Shown: positions 9,708 through 20,000 of the stretch, one piece after another
Position numbering within the stretch: position 1 is the stretch's first letter
How the letters are laid out: each line of letters begins with the position of its first letter
DNA from: Vibrio cortegadensis
Lineage (GTDB): Bacteria; Pseudomonadota; Gammaproteobacteria; Enterobacterales; Vibrionaceae
DNA: 64,000 nt
Direction: 5' to 3'
Assembly (NCBI RefSeq): GCF_024347395.1
Contig: NZ_AP025472.1
Span: 1,674,001-1,738,000 of the forward strand
Position numbers and translations under genes: made by a program
Notes under the pieces: generated by a model
Database searches by the model: none
What the model saw: only the letters and a program-made list of their open reading frames with translations
Told to the model about the DNA's origin: nothing

Positions 9708-12317
9708 CTATTGAGCCAAAAAGTCTTGCGCGAAACGTTGTAATACACCGCCAGCGTTGTAGACGCTCACTTCATCGGCGGTATCCAATCGACATGTCAC
9801 AGGCACTTCGACTCTTTCTCCGTTAGTGCGGGTAATGATTAGGGCTAAATCGACACCTGGCTCAATGTCACCAATAACATCATAGAGCTCACTACCATCC
9901 AGTTGCAGACTTTGACGATTAGTCCCAACCTTGAATTCGAGAGGCAAGACCCCCATTCCGACTAAATTAGTACGGTGAATTCGTTCAAATCCTTCTGCGG
10001 CAATCGCCTCAACGCCAGCTAACCGAACGCCTTTTGCCGCCCAATCTCGTGATGAGCCTTGGCCATAATCGGCTCCTGCAACAATGATGAGTGGCTGTTT
10101 ACGATTCATGTAAGTCTCTATCGCTTCCCACATTCGGCTGACTTTGCCTTCTGGCTCTATTCTGGTCATCGAACCTTGCATCACTTCTCCCTGCTCTTTA
10201 ACCATCTCATTGAACAGTTTTGGATTCGCAAACGTTGCGCGTTGAGCAGTTAAGTGATCACCACGGTGGGTCGCATAGGAGTTGAAGTCTTCCTCTGGCA
10301 CTTCCATTTTTGTGAGGTATTCTCCGGCGGCACTGGAAGCAAGAATGGCGTTTGATGGAGACAAATGATCGGTGGTAATGTTATCGCCTAGTACGGCAAG
10401 CGGCCTCATTCCTGATAACGTTCGAGCACCTGCCAATGCACCTTCCCAATATGGTGGGCGACGAATATAAGTACTCATTGGTCTCCAATCATATAGTGGG
10501 TTGCTATTACTCTCTTCATCATCGAGCTTAAACATTTGAATATAAACTTGATGGAATTGCTCAGGCTTAACACTCTGCTTCACTACCGCATCAATTTCTT
10601 CGTCACTTGGCCATAAGTCATTGAGATAAATCGCGTTGCCTTCGTGATCAACACCCAAAGCATCTTTTTCGATATCAAAGCGTATCGTACCTGCAATCGC
10701 ATAAGCCACAACGAGCGGTGGTGACGCCAAAAATGCTTGTTTTGCGTAAGGATGAATTCGCCCATCAAAGTTTCGATTACCAGACAAGACCGCTGTGGTA
10801 TAAAGATCACGATTGATAATTTCTTGCTGGATGACAGGATCTAGCGCACCACTCATGCCGTTACATGTAGTACAAGCATACCCAACAATGCCAAAACCTA
10901 ATTGTTCAAGCTCAGGCAACAAACCTGCCTCTTCTAAATACAATTTTGCGACTTTTGATCCGGGAGCAAACGAGGTTTTCACCCACGGCTTACGCACCAA
11001 TCCAAGTTGATTCGCTTTTTTCGCCAGTAACGCCGCTGCAACCACGTTCCTTGGGTTACTGGTGTTTGTGCATGACGTTATAGCCGCAATAATAACTGCA
11101 CCATCAGGCATCGTTTTATTACTGTCTGAACCGTCTTGCTCTTGCCACTCTCCAGCAATCCCTCTCTCTGTTAGTTCGGCGGTAGGAAGCCTACGATGAG
11201 GGTTTGATGGCCCAGCAAGATTACGCTGTACCATAGACAAATCGAACTCAAGTACGCGTTCATATTCCGCATTAACTAAGTCATCCGCCCACAAGCCAGT
11301 TTGTTTTGCATAATGTTCAACAAGCGCCACCTGTTCTGCATCTCGCCCTGTGAGCTTAAGGTAATTGATGGTCTGTTCATCGATATAGAACATGCCCGCT
11401 GTTGCACCATATTCAGGGGTCATGTTCGAAATGGTGGCTCGATCTCCAATCGTGAGGTCTTTCACACCGCTTCCGAAAAACTCTAAATATGACGACACCA
11501 CTCGCTGACTTCTTAAAAACTCCGTTATCGCCAATACAATATCTGTCGCAGTAATTCCGGCTTGGCGCTGGCCTGTTATTTTCACTCCCACAATATCAGG
11601 TAAGCGCATCATGGACGGACGACCAAGCATGACGGTTTCCGCTTCCAAACCACCCACACCAATAGCAAGCACACCCAAGGCATCAACATGAGGAGTATGA
11701 CTATCCGTTCCGACACAAGTATCTGGAAATGCGACACCTTGTTTCACTTGAACCACTGGCGACATTTTTTCTAAATTAATCTGGTGCATGATGCCGTTAC
11801 CAGCAGGAATGACACTGACATTTTTAAATGCGGTTTTACACCATTCAATAAAATGGAATCGATCTTCATTTCGACGATCTTCTATCGCTCGATTCTTTTC
11901 AAATGATTCACTATCAAAGCCTGCGTGCTCAACGGCTAATGAGTGATCGACGATCAATTGAGTTTCAACAACTGGGTTAACCTTCGCGGGATCGCCACCT
12001 TGAACCGCAATGGCATCTCGTAGACCAGCCAAATCAACTAATGCCGTCTGACCAAGGATGTCATGGCACACTACTCGCGCAGGATACCAAGGAAAATCCA
12101 ATTCACTTTTACGCTCAATAATCTGTTTTAGTGAATCAGTTAATGAGCTTGGCTCGCAACGTCTTACTAAATTCTCGGCAAGCACTCTTGATGTATAAGG
12201 CAAAGAGTCATACGCGCCTGCTGCTATGCTATTCACCGCTTCACGGGTATCGAAATATTCAACTGAAGTACCCGCTAGTTTTTTCCGATATTGTCTGTTC
12301 ATATTTACATCACTCAT
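9708..12317 (-). CDS. acnD: Fe/S-dependent 2-methylisocitrate dehydratase AcnD
   Basis: An aconitase-family enzyme of about 869 residues that dehydrates 2-methylcitrate in the AcnD-PrpF variant of the methylcitrate cycle. Cluster cysteines appear in SCTNTSNPRN (about residue 414) and CTTCNG (about 482-485). The C-terminal swivel domain holds GADYGQGSSRDWAAKG (about 735-750). An in-frame ATG at 12329 adds four residues; neither start has a strong ribosome site, and I give the inner one preceded by TGGATGGATTT. Its position between prpC and prpF marks it as AcnD rather than a housekeeping aconitase. Confidence 0.95.
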   Translation of the reverse strand: MSDVNMNRQYRKKLAGTSVEYFDTREAVNSIAAGAYDSLPYTSRVLAENLVRRCEPSSLTDSLKQIIERKSELDFPWYPARVVCHDILGQTALVDLAGLRDAIAVQGGDPAKVNPVVETQLIVDHSLAVEHAGFDSESFEKNRAIEDRRNEDRFHFIEWCKTAFKNVSVIPAGNGIMHQINLEKMSPVVQVKQGVAFPDTCVGTDSHTPHVDALGVLAIGVGGLEAETVMLGRPSMMRLPDIVGVKITGQRQAGITATDIVLAITEFLRSQRVVSSYLEFFGSGVKDLTIGDRATISNMTPEYGATAGMFYIDEQTINYLKLTGRDAEQVALVEHYAKQTGLWADDLVNAEYERVLEFDLSMVQRNLAGPSNPHRRLPTAELTERGIAGEWQEQDGSDSNKTMPDGAVIIAAITSCTNTSNPRNVVAAALLAKKANQLGLVRKPWVKTSFAPGSKVAKLYLEEAGLLPELEQLGFGIVGYACTTCNGMSGALDPVIQQEIINRDLYTTAVLSGNRNFDGRIHPYAKQAFLASPPLVVAYAIAGTIRFDIEKDALGVDHEGNAIYLNDLWPSDEEIDAVVKQSVKPEQFHQVYIQMFKLDDEESNSNPLYDWRPMSTYIRRPPYWEGALAGARTLSGMRPLAVLGDNITTDHLSPSNAILASSAAGEYLTKMEVPEEDFNSYATHRGDHLTAQRATFANPKLFNEMVKEQGEVMQGSMTRIEPEGKVSRMWEAIETYMNRKQPLIIVAGADYGQGSSRDWAAKGVRLAGVEAIAAEGFERIHRTNLVGMGVLPLEFKVGTNRQSLQLDGSELYDVIGDIEPGVDLALIITRTNGERVEVPVTCRLDTADEVSVYNAGGVLQRFAQDFLAQ

Positions 12318-12346
12318 AAATCCATCCATGCATTTTATTATTATCG

Positions 12347-13495
12347 TTAGTCACGCAGTTCAATTGGCAACCAATCTTGATGCTCAGGGCCATCGTAATC
12401 GGCACTTGGGCGAATAATTCGGTTGTTCGCTCGCTGCTCGTAAATGTGTGCAGCCCAGCCAGTTAAACGACTCATAACAAAAATCGGAGTGAATAGTTTG
12501 GTCGGAATATCCAAGAAGTGATAAGCGGAAGCGTGGAAGAAATCGGCATTACAAAACAGTCCTTTTTCGCGTTTCATCACGGCTTCTACGCGCTCAGAAA
12601 CCGCATAAAGATGTGTATCACCAACAGCAGTCGACAATTCTTTTGACCAGCGTTTTATGAGTGCATTTCGTGGGTCACTTTCACGATAGACGGCATGTCC
12701 GAAGCCCATAATTTTGTCTTTGTTTTCTAGCATCGTAAGGATTTTAGATTCTGCCTCATCCGCCGTTTTCCAATTCTCGATCATCGCCATTGCTGCTTCG
12801 TTTGCTCCGCCATGCAATGGACCACGTAAGGTTCCTATTGCTGCCGTCACACACGAATGAATATCTGAGAGTGTTGAAGCGCAGACTCTGCCAGCAAATG
12901 TTGAGGCATTGAATTCGTGCTCTGCGTATAAAATCAACGAACAATGCATCACTTTTTTGTGCAATTCAGTGGGTGCTTTATCGGTCAGCATTTTTAAGAA
13001 ATAGCCACCTGTGCATGTTTCACTTTGATCTTCTGTATCGATGCGCACACCATCATGGCTAAAACGATACCAGTAGCAGATCATGGCTGGAAATAGAGCC
13101 AACATGCGTTCCGTCGCTTGTTCTTGCTCAGAAAAATCTTGTTCCTGCTCTAAGTTACCTAGCATTGAACAACCCGTTCGCATCACATCCATAGGGTGCG
13201 CATCCGCAGGGATCAGCTCCAAGGCGGCTTTCAATTCTTGCGGTAAACCTCGTAAACTGACTAATCGAGATTTGTAGAGATCCAATTCGGTCTGATTCGG
13301 TAGGTGGCCTCTCAATAATAGATGAGCGACTTCTTCAAATTGTGCGTTATTGGCTAAGTCGGTAATGTCATAGCCACGATAAGTCAGCCCTGTTCCTGAC
13401 TTCCCTACGGTACATAATGACGTGGTTCCTGCGCTTTGGCCGCGCAATCCTGCACCACCAATTGCTGGTTTTTTATCGATTGTTGTTGCTGACAT
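12347..13495 (-). CDS. prpC: 2-methylcitrate synthase PrpC
   Basis: A 382-residue citrate-synthase-family enzyme condensing propionyl-CoA with oxaloacetate to 2-methylcitrate. Family markers are LRGPLHGGANEAAM with the active-site His (about residues 230-243) and MGFGHAVYRESDPRN with the second His (about 271-285). The short length and wording fit PrpC rather than the longer GltA. AAGGAG lies six bases before the ATG. It is followed by acnD after 29 bases and separated from upstream prpB by 207 bases containing an imperfect hairpin. Confidence 0.95.
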   Translation of the reverse strand: MSATTIDKKPAIGGAGLRGQSAGTTSLCTVGKSGTGLTYRGYDITDLANNAQFEEVAHLLLRGHLPNQTELDLYKSRLVSLRGLPQELKAALELIPADAHPMDVMRTGCSMLGNLEQEQDFSEQEQATERMLALFPAMICYWYRFSHDGVRIDTEDQSETCTGGYFLKMLTDKAPTELHKKVMHCSLILYAEHEFNASTFAGRVCASTLSDIHSCVTAAIGTLRGPLHGGANEAAMAMIENWKTADEAESKILTMLENKDKIMGFGHAVYRESDPRNALIKRWSKELSTAVGDTHLYAVSERVEAVMKREKGLFCNADFFHASAYHFLDIPTKLFTPIFVMSRLTGWAAHIYEQRANNRIIRPSADYDGPEHQDWLPIELRD

Positions 13496-13545
13496 TGTGA
13501 ACTCCTTTTCAGCGGGATCTCAGCCTTTTTCTATACTATGGTGCT

Positions 13546-13572
13546 TATCACGGCATCTTATAGTGCGTGATA
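13546..13572 (-). repeat. Inverted repeat between prpB and prpC
   Basis: Seven-base arms TATCACG (13546-13552) and CGTGATA (13566-13572) flank 13 bases, with short ACTAT / ATAGT repeats outside them. In the prp transcript this could fold as a stem-loop in the 207-base prpB-prpC gap and affect processing or relative expression. There is no T tract, so it is not a standard terminator. Confidence 0.35.
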
Positions 13573-13702
13573 GTGAACCAAATACATCGACTTCCTAACG
13601 AATGTACTGGTTTATATCGACCAATAGTTAAGGGCTATTTTCAGTCTCTGAGACCACACTTCTTACGTTATTGGATTAAGTTAATATTGACGAATTCGTT
13701 AA

Positions 13703-14605
13703 TTACACATCAGATTGCTCGTTAAAAAGCTTATCTAATTTGTCTTCATAATCATGATAGTTAAGGTGTTGGTATAGCTCTTTTCGAGTCTGCATTGAGT
13801 CTAATAGTGCCTCTTGATTGCCGACCTCAAGTAAGTGTGAGTAAACCATTTCAGCGGCTTTATTCATCGCCCTAAACGCACTTAACGGATAAAGGACCAT
13901 ATCGACATTCGACTTCGCCAAGTCGTCGCATCCGTAGAGAGGGGTTTGCCCGAACTCAGTGATATTGGCAAGAATTGGGACATGTTTGCCACACGCTGAT
14001 TTCAGAGCTTGAGAGAAAACCTCATACTGCTCTAAAGTAGTCATCGCTTCAGGGAAGATCATGTCGGCACCAGCGTGAACACAAGCAATCGCTCGTTCAA
14101 TCGCACTATCAATACCTTCAACGGCAAGCGCATCAGTTCGCGCCATAATCACAAATTCTGGATTCACTCTTGCGTCCGCTGCCGCCTTAACTCGGTCAAC
14201 CATCTCTTGTTTGCTGACAATGGCTTTATTTGGACGATGGCCACAACGCTTCTGAGCAACCTGATCTTCCATATGAATGGCCGCTGCGCCTGCTTTTTCC
14301 ATCGCTTTGACAGTACGAGCAATATTAAATGCGCCCCCAAACCCAGTATCGATATCCACCAGCAGTGGCAAATCACATGCATTAGTAATACGCTCTACAT
14401 CCACCAGCACATCATTCAATGTTGTAATACCCAAATCAGGTAATCCGTATGAAGCATTGGCGATTCCCCCACCGGATAGATAAATCGCTTGATGACCCAC
14501 ATTTTTCGCCATCATTGCACAATACGGATTCACGGTTCCGACAATCTGCAATGGCTCGTTTTGCTCTACAGCCTGTCGAAATTTAGCGCCTGGACTTAAG
14601 CTCAT
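13703..14605 (-). CDS. prpB: Methylisocitrate lyase PrpB
   Basis: A 300-residue member of the isocitrate lyase/PEP mutase superfamily that splits 2-methylisocitrate into pyruvate and succinate. The catalytic loop KRCGHRPNK (about residues 118-126) and the metal site DIDTGFGG (about 84-91) are visible. The ATG overlaps the stop of the upstream GntR gene by four bases (ATGA), showing translational coupling, and GGGAG lies seven bases upstream. It is the first catabolic gene of the prp operon. Confidence 0.96.
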   Translation of the reverse strand: MSLSPGAKFRQAVEQNEPLQIVGTVNPYCAMMAKNVGHQAIYLSGGGIANASYGLPDLGITTLNDVLVDVERITNACDLPLLVDIDTGFGGAFNIARTVKAMEKAGAAAIHMEDQVAQKRCGHRPNKAIVSKQEMVDRVKAAADARVNPEFVIMARTDALAVEGIDSAIERAIACVHAGADMIFPEAMTTLEQYEVFSQALKSACGKHVPILANITEFGQTPLYGCDDLAKSNVDMVLYPLSAFRAMNKAAEMVYSHLLEVGNQEALLDSMQTRKELYQHLNYHDYEDKLDKLFNEQSDV

Positions 14606-15312
14606 TTTTCTTCTCCCTGTTCATTGTCTAACTGCTGCTCTATCAAACGACGGCTGCCTGAGATGTGTCTTCTCATTAGCATTTCGGCTAACTCTTCATC
14701 TCGGTTTGTTATCGCTTGAAGAATATATTTGTGCTCATCCAGCGCCTCTTCTGGCCGTGAATGAGATCTGGGTGATTGGTAGCGGTACATACGCAAGAGG
14801 TGATATAGCTCGTCGCACAGCAACGACACTAGCTTTTTATTGCGGCTCGCTTTAATAATTTGATAATGGAAATCAAAGTCACCATGTTGATGAAAGTAAG
14901 ACGCCCCTTCAACTTGATCGATATGTTCTGAATGTGTCGACAGTACCGCTTCTAAACTACGTATTTCTTCTGCCGTAATATGGCGAGCAGCCAATCGTGC
15001 CGCCATACCTTCAAGTGCTTCTCGTACAGAATAAAGCTCTAAAAGGTGTTCAGTAGAAAAGCTGATGACACGTGCGCCAATGTGAGGAATTCGTTCAATC
15101 AAGCCTAGCCCTTCGACACGCATGATTGCTTCTCGTAATGGGCCGCGGCTTACCTCAAATCGTTTAGCCAGTTCAGGTTCAGAGATTTTACTGCCGGGTG
15201 CAATGTCACCTTCAACGATGGCATCAATCAAGTATTCAGTCAGGTTTTCAGACTTAGTATTCTCTTTACTTGTTGCTTTGATTTTTGGCTGCATTGCTAT
15301 GTTCATATTCAT
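14602..15312 (-). CDS. GntR-family (FCD-type) regulator of the prp operon
   Basis: A 236-residue regulator. The N-terminal winged helix-turn-helix includes [20 protein letters not shown] (about residues 47-66), and the C-terminal all-helical FCD ligand domain carries the spaced Asp/His residues of metal- or acid-binding members (DFDFHYQI and the later RPEEALDEH). The upstream GTG at 15315 is possible, but the ATG at 15312 has GGA six bases upstream. It is first in the operon and overlaps prpB by four bases. Palindromic TTGTCGACAA repeats directly upstream suggest autoregulation. The ligand is inferred to be a methylcitrate-cycle intermediate. Confidence 0.9.
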   Translation of the reverse strand: MNMNIAMQPKIKATSKENTKSENLTEYLIDAIVEGDIAPGSKISEPELAKRFEVSRGPLREAIMRVEGLGLIERIPHIGARVISFSTEHLLELYSVREALEGMAARLAARHITAEEIRSLEAVLSTHSEHIDQVEGASYFHQHGDFDFHYQIIKASRNKKLVSLLCDELYHLLRMYRYQSPRSHSRPEEALDEHKYILQAITNRDEELAEMLMRRHISGSRRLIEQQLDNEQGEEK

Positions 15313-15331
15313 CACTCGTCCGCGAGATAAG

Positions 15332-15403
15332 TTGTCAACAATTTGTTAACCTGAATATAAAATAGACGATCAAAGTGTCGACAATCAAGTGAATTGTCGA
15401 CAA
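15332..15403. promoter_or_regulatory. Three GntR/FCD operator-like palindromes upstream of the prp operon
   Basis: Copies of the TTGTCGACAA pattern lie at 15332-15341 (TTGTCAACAA), 15375-15384 (GTGTCGACAA) and 15394-15403 (TTGTCGACAA, perfect). They sit within 95 bases upstream of the GntR start. FCD-type regulators bind palindromes of this TTGT-N-ACAA kind, so these are likely operators of the adjacent regulator. A fourth, weaker copy (ATGTCGACAA, 15550-15559) lies within the neighbouring AraC gene. Confidence 0.65.
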
Positions 15404-15449
15404 TTTAGACTAAGGTCTAGAAGGGTGAATTTTAGGGGACATTAGAGTA

Positions 15450-16277
15450 TTAAAGGAAATATGACTGGTAACGCTTTGGTGTAACAGCAATTCTTTTTTT
15501 AAAGTTACGCTGAAAATGAGCTTGATCTGAAAATCCAAGACTATTTGATATGTCGACAATTTTACAACCTGTTCGTAACATTTGTTTGGATTTTTTAATT
15601 CGAGCATCCAACAAGTACGCATGGGGTGACATACCAAAGTAGTGCCTAAAACGACGAATAAGATGATATTGACTGATACCAACTTCAGAAACTAACGCTT
15701 CTAAACTCAATTGTTCACCGATTTGATCTAGTAGCATCTCTTTTATACGGCGCATATTAGAGCAAGGGCGATAGATTTGGTTCTGTTGCAGACTATCCAT
15801 TGAATTTTGCGCATTGAAGCATAGTTCTAAAAAGTCGACCAACTGCACTTCACACGTTAATGGCTCATAATTTTGGTTCAATGATTGAAACAGGTGATTA
15901 AAACTCTGATAAAAAAGTTCTGATGTTTCATATTGACGCTCAAAAGGGTGATAATCAATGCGGTTATGTTTGAACAGCTGAGATTGAATCTCCCCCATCC
16001 AATGGGCGTCAATGAACAGCATTCTATACGACCACTTTCCCTTCGCTGGGTTACAACTGTGCACATCACTCGGATTAATGGTGACGGTGTCCCCTTGACT
16101 GATCGAATGGTTTGTCTGTCGGTTTCTATATAATGCGTTTCCCTGATCAATGATCCCAAACGAAAACTCATCATGTGAATGTTGATGATAACAAGCCGTT
16201 GATCGGGTCGCTTTTCGCATCTCAACAAAGGGCAGCAAGTCGCTTCGCTTAAAGAATACGGAATTATCTTGTTTCAC
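15450..16277 (-). CDS. AraC-family transcriptional regulator
   Basis: A 275-residue regulator with an N-terminal cupin-like sensor (HQHSHDEFSFGIIDQGNA, about residues 32-49) and a C-terminal double helix-turn-helix (EALVSEVGISQYHLIRRFRH and the later DISNSLGFSDQAHFQRNFKK). The GTG start is supported by AGGAGG seven bases upstream. The LysE-type exporter gene lies 58 bases upstream on the same strand; AraC plus LysE pairs usually control export of an amino acid or related compound. It also lies next to the prp control region, but nothing shows that it controls prp. The ligand is unknown. Confidence 0.92.
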   Translation of the reverse strand: MKQDNSVFFKRSDLLPFVEMRKATRSTACYHQHSHDEFSFGIIDQGNALYRNRQTNHSISQGDTVTINPSDVHSCNPAKGKWSYRMLFIDAHWMGEIQSQLFKHNRIDYHPFERQYETSELFYQSFNHLFQSLNQNYEPLTCEVQLVDFLELCFNAQNSMDSLQQNQIYRPCSNMRRIKEMLLDQIGEQLSLEALVSEVGISQYHLIRRFRHYFGMSPHAYLLDARIKKSKQMLRTGCKIVDISNSLGFSDQAHFQRNFKKRIAVTPKRYQSYFL

Positions 16278-16335
16278 AACTCACCCTCCTTGGTAAAATC
16301 ATGCTATTTCAAAGTGCTTTTTAACAGCCCTGCTC

Positions 16336-16938
16336 TTAATCGGCAAGCCACATGGATAGAACCGAACCAATAAGCAACATAGCCATAATCAAGTTAAATA
16401 TCACCTGTCTACGTTGTGATTGCAAATACTGTCCTATTACACTCCCGGCAACCGCCCATATTGAAACCCCAATAAAGCAAATCACAAAAGAGAACAGGCA
16501 GAATATTGATAGATAATAACCACTGCTTCCCTGACCAATCACATATAAGCTGACCCCTGACATCGATACCATCCACGCCTTCGGGTTTACTCCCTGAGAG
16601 ATTGCGCCATCAAATAAGCTAGGTGCAGACAGCCTCTCTTCTTTACTTCCTACGTTAGGTTCAGCCGTCGCGATTTTAATTGCCATATAGATCAGAAATA
16701 GCCCACCGACAATACGCATTCCTCCAGAAATTTGAGGAACAAACGTCGTTAAACTTTCAAGTAAAATGCCAGCAAGAAATACAATTAAAGTGTATGAGAT
16801 CGTCGCGCCCATGACATAAGGCATGGCTCGTTTGATCCCATAATTAGCAGCCGTACTGGTTGCAATGACATTAACCGGGCCCGGAGAAATGGAACCCACT
16901 AAGGCAAAAAGCGCCATTGAAATAAAAACAGTGAACAT
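16336..16938 (-). CDS. LysE/RhtB-family exporter
   Basis: A 200-residue inner-membrane protein with about six hydrophobic helices. The family's N-terminal GSISPGPVNVIATSTAANYG (about residues 15-34) is clear, as is the GVNPKAWMVS segment near 115-125. The family exports amino acids and homoserine lactones; the substrate is not readable. It is 58 bases upstream of the AraC gene on the same strand, which probably regulates it. No clear ribosome site was seen before the ATG. A second LysE-family gene lies at about 48 kb. Confidence 0.9.
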   Translation of the reverse strand: MFTVFISMALFALVGSISPGPVNVIATSTAANYGIKRAMPYVMGATISYTLIVFLAGILLESLTTFVPQISGGMRIVGGLFLIYMAIKIATAEPNVGSKEERLSAPSLFDGAISQGVNPKAWMVSMSGVSLYVIGQGSSGYYLSIFCLFSFVICFIGVSIWAVAGSVIGQYLQSQRRQVIFNLIMAMLLIGSVLSMWLAD

Positions 16939-17008
16939 AATTAAATTCAGTGAATGTGTGGTACCGACAGCCTAGGCTGAATGTATCCATAAATATTGAA
17001 CAAAATTG

Positions 17009-20000
17009 CTATGCGGCTAACTCATCATCCAAATATTGGCTGATATCAACGTGATCAATTTGTTCTGGTCGTAAATACTCTTTCGCATAACGAAGGTAAG
17101 TACCACTAGCAAGAAACAGCCTGAATAGCTCAATATCTAAGTGATCATCAAGAGCCATCTTATACATAATATTGACGGCAACGCTGATTGGTTTCGCCTT
17201 TTTATATGGCCTGTCTGCTGCGGTTAATGCTTCAAATATATCCGCGATAACCAAAATACGTTCAGGCACAGATAACTGGTCGCCCGTGAGTCTTCTTGGA
17301 TACCCTGTTCCTTTTAACGTCTCATGGTGCGTTGAAGCATAACGAGGCACACGAGCAAGTTCTGGAGGGAATGGCAGATTCTCCAGCATTTTAATTGTGC
17401 TGATCATATGCTCATTTATCTTAAATCTGTCTTCAGCGGTTAAAGTGCCCCTTTTTACGGTCAAATTGTAGATCTCACCCAAGTTGTATTGATGTTCAGG
17501 CACATCCATTTTTATATTGAACTGTGGATCAAATTCTACATTCTGGCTACGCTTGATAATGTGTTCCGCTTTATCGGCAAGCAGAGTTTCGGTCACAGGG
17601 AGCGGGCTCGCTTCACCTTCACAGGTTAGCTCTTCGATGGGTGATAATCCTAGGCGATCATCAAAATAGCGAGTCCAAGTCTTACTTGCTAAATCATGAA
17701 TACGTTCGATGCTCTCATCATTCATAAACTCTGAACCCACATTGGCTGATGCTACAAACGCAAAATCATCCACCAACTGCTGCTGATCTCGCTTCAATTT
17801 CTGCATCAAAATTTCATGATTATGTGGTTCCAACGCCAATTGTTTTAAGGTTTCAATTTCAGCGTCCCGCCATAGTACTTCAAATCGCATTCTTACTTCA
17901 TGAATTCGATTATAACTCGCTTCTAACTTAGTGCCTTTGTCTACGATATGTTCGGGAGTGGTGATTTTACCGCAGTCATGCAACCAAGCAGCAATTCTAA
18001 ATTCTCGTCGTTCATCATCATTCGCAAACGCAAAGCTCTTAAATGGGCCAGACTCTGACTTTTCAGCCGCTTCCGAGAGCATAATTCCAAGTTCAGGCAC
18101 TCGATTACAATGCCCTGCGGTATAAGGTGACTTGTCATCGATCGCTTGTGCGATGAGGCGGATGAAAGATTCGACGAACTCTTCTTGAGCCTCCTCATGT
18201 CGTTTAAGTTCACACGACATCTCTTTAATCGAAACGGACAACTCCCACAACTCTTTGACTTGAGTTTCCACAAGCTGCACATCATCATATTGACGATTCT
18301 TAATTTTGGCACTCTGCTCTCGAAGCCGCGCAATCGGTTTGACGATGGGTGAACCAAAAAACCACGACAGCGGTAGAAAGAGAGATAAAAATCCCGCAGT
18401 TAACAAAACAGAAGTAACAACCTTACTTTTGGCTACCGAATAAATAACCGTCTGTGGGATCACTACCGCAAAGTACTCTTCAGAGCCCACATCAACACCA
18501 ACATCACTCACAAAAATATATTTACTTTCACCAGCAATATCTTTCAAAACTAACTTATGCTGCTGTGTTGGTTGATCGGCTATTTCCATAAGCTCAGCAT
18601 AAGGCACAACAAGATCTGATTGCTTTGGTGATCTCGTTTCAGGCCCGCTTAACCATTTCAGCTTTAATGCTTCCTTCTGTTCCGGAGTGATATTCGCAAG
18701 AGCCTGATTAATGATATTCACAATTTCATGGTCCGGCTCTTTCATCACTAAATGAAACTCATCAGAGAAGCCATACTGAAACTCCACGATATTATTGTGA
18801 GCCTGTAGCTCTTCGATGAAATACTGCTGAGTCACTTGCGATAAAATTACTTGGGAATCAATAACAGCGTCGGCATCACCACTTTTTACGGCTTCAATCG
18901 CTTGTCGAACACTTGGATAAACTTGTAATTGGATGGAAGGAAATTGTTTCTTTATTTGTGGAATAACAGACCAACCGTCTAAAATTGCTAATCGCTTTCC
19001 ATTCAACTCTGTGAGCGTTTTTATATCATCCACTCCAGTGTTAGTGACAATTCCAAATGACAGCTCATACATCGGTTGGCTAAAGACACCCAATGTTTGA
19101 TTCATTTTATTATTTTGAAGGGAATGCAGCATATCCAGCTCATTGCTTTGATACTTAGCAAGCAGTTCATTCCATGAAAAACCGTTTATGAATTCAAACC
19201 TTAACCCTGTCATTTCAGACACTAGCCCCAAAGTATCCACGCTGTACCCTTGTGGCTGGCCTGCCAATGAAAAATCCATAGGTGCCCAATCATTTTGATT
19301 AGATACTTTGAATGAACGTGCGTCCGCGATAATGGATTGCTGTTTCGCGGTGAGAGGTAATATTTTGGATGGTGGCAAAATAACGTGCTGAGAAGAGGAT
19401 TGATTAGAAGCGATTACCTCTCCATTTTTACGATAGATATAAGCTTCTAGTATTGTCGATGAATCACGTTCATTGACCAATTCACCCTCAGTCAAATGCT
19501 GAGAATTACGTTTTACTATTGAAGACTTTGCCAGTTCAGACTCTACCGATGATAGAACGATATCAATCCCCAGTACCGCTTTCGATTCAGGGATACCAAT
19601 TGAGTAAGTCTGCCCTGGTATTTTTAGATGCTGAAAAAGATAAGGTAAGGTTTTATCTACCTCTATTTTTCCTTGGGCGGAGTACCATGGCCTTTGAGTA
19701 GGATAATAATTACTCTTTTCGGATTTCGTATGCCTTATGTTGAAATTGGCGTCATAATAAAGCGTCTCTTTTATTCGTTGGTTACCAATATTAGAGATTT
19801 TAATTAGAACCCAGCGATCACTTGAAATTGCGCGGATTCGTTCTCGAACGATCGGAGCGGAATTTAAATTGATTAGCTGATAAAAATTCTCGTTGTCATA
19901 CCCGACATAGAGGCTATAGAACAGAGGGTTTTTATTCATTGCCTGCGCAAAAATAGACCGTGTCTTTTCGAACGACTGATTATATTCAGATTCGTTCATG

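Noticed and set aside
14075..14443. 122-codon plus-strand ORF opposite prpB
   Set aside because: It lies wholly within prpB on the other strand and is a shadow of its codon pattern.
17941..18357. 138-codon minus-strand ORF within the HD-GYP gene
   Set aside because: It is an alternative frame of a well-supported domain and has no independent signals.
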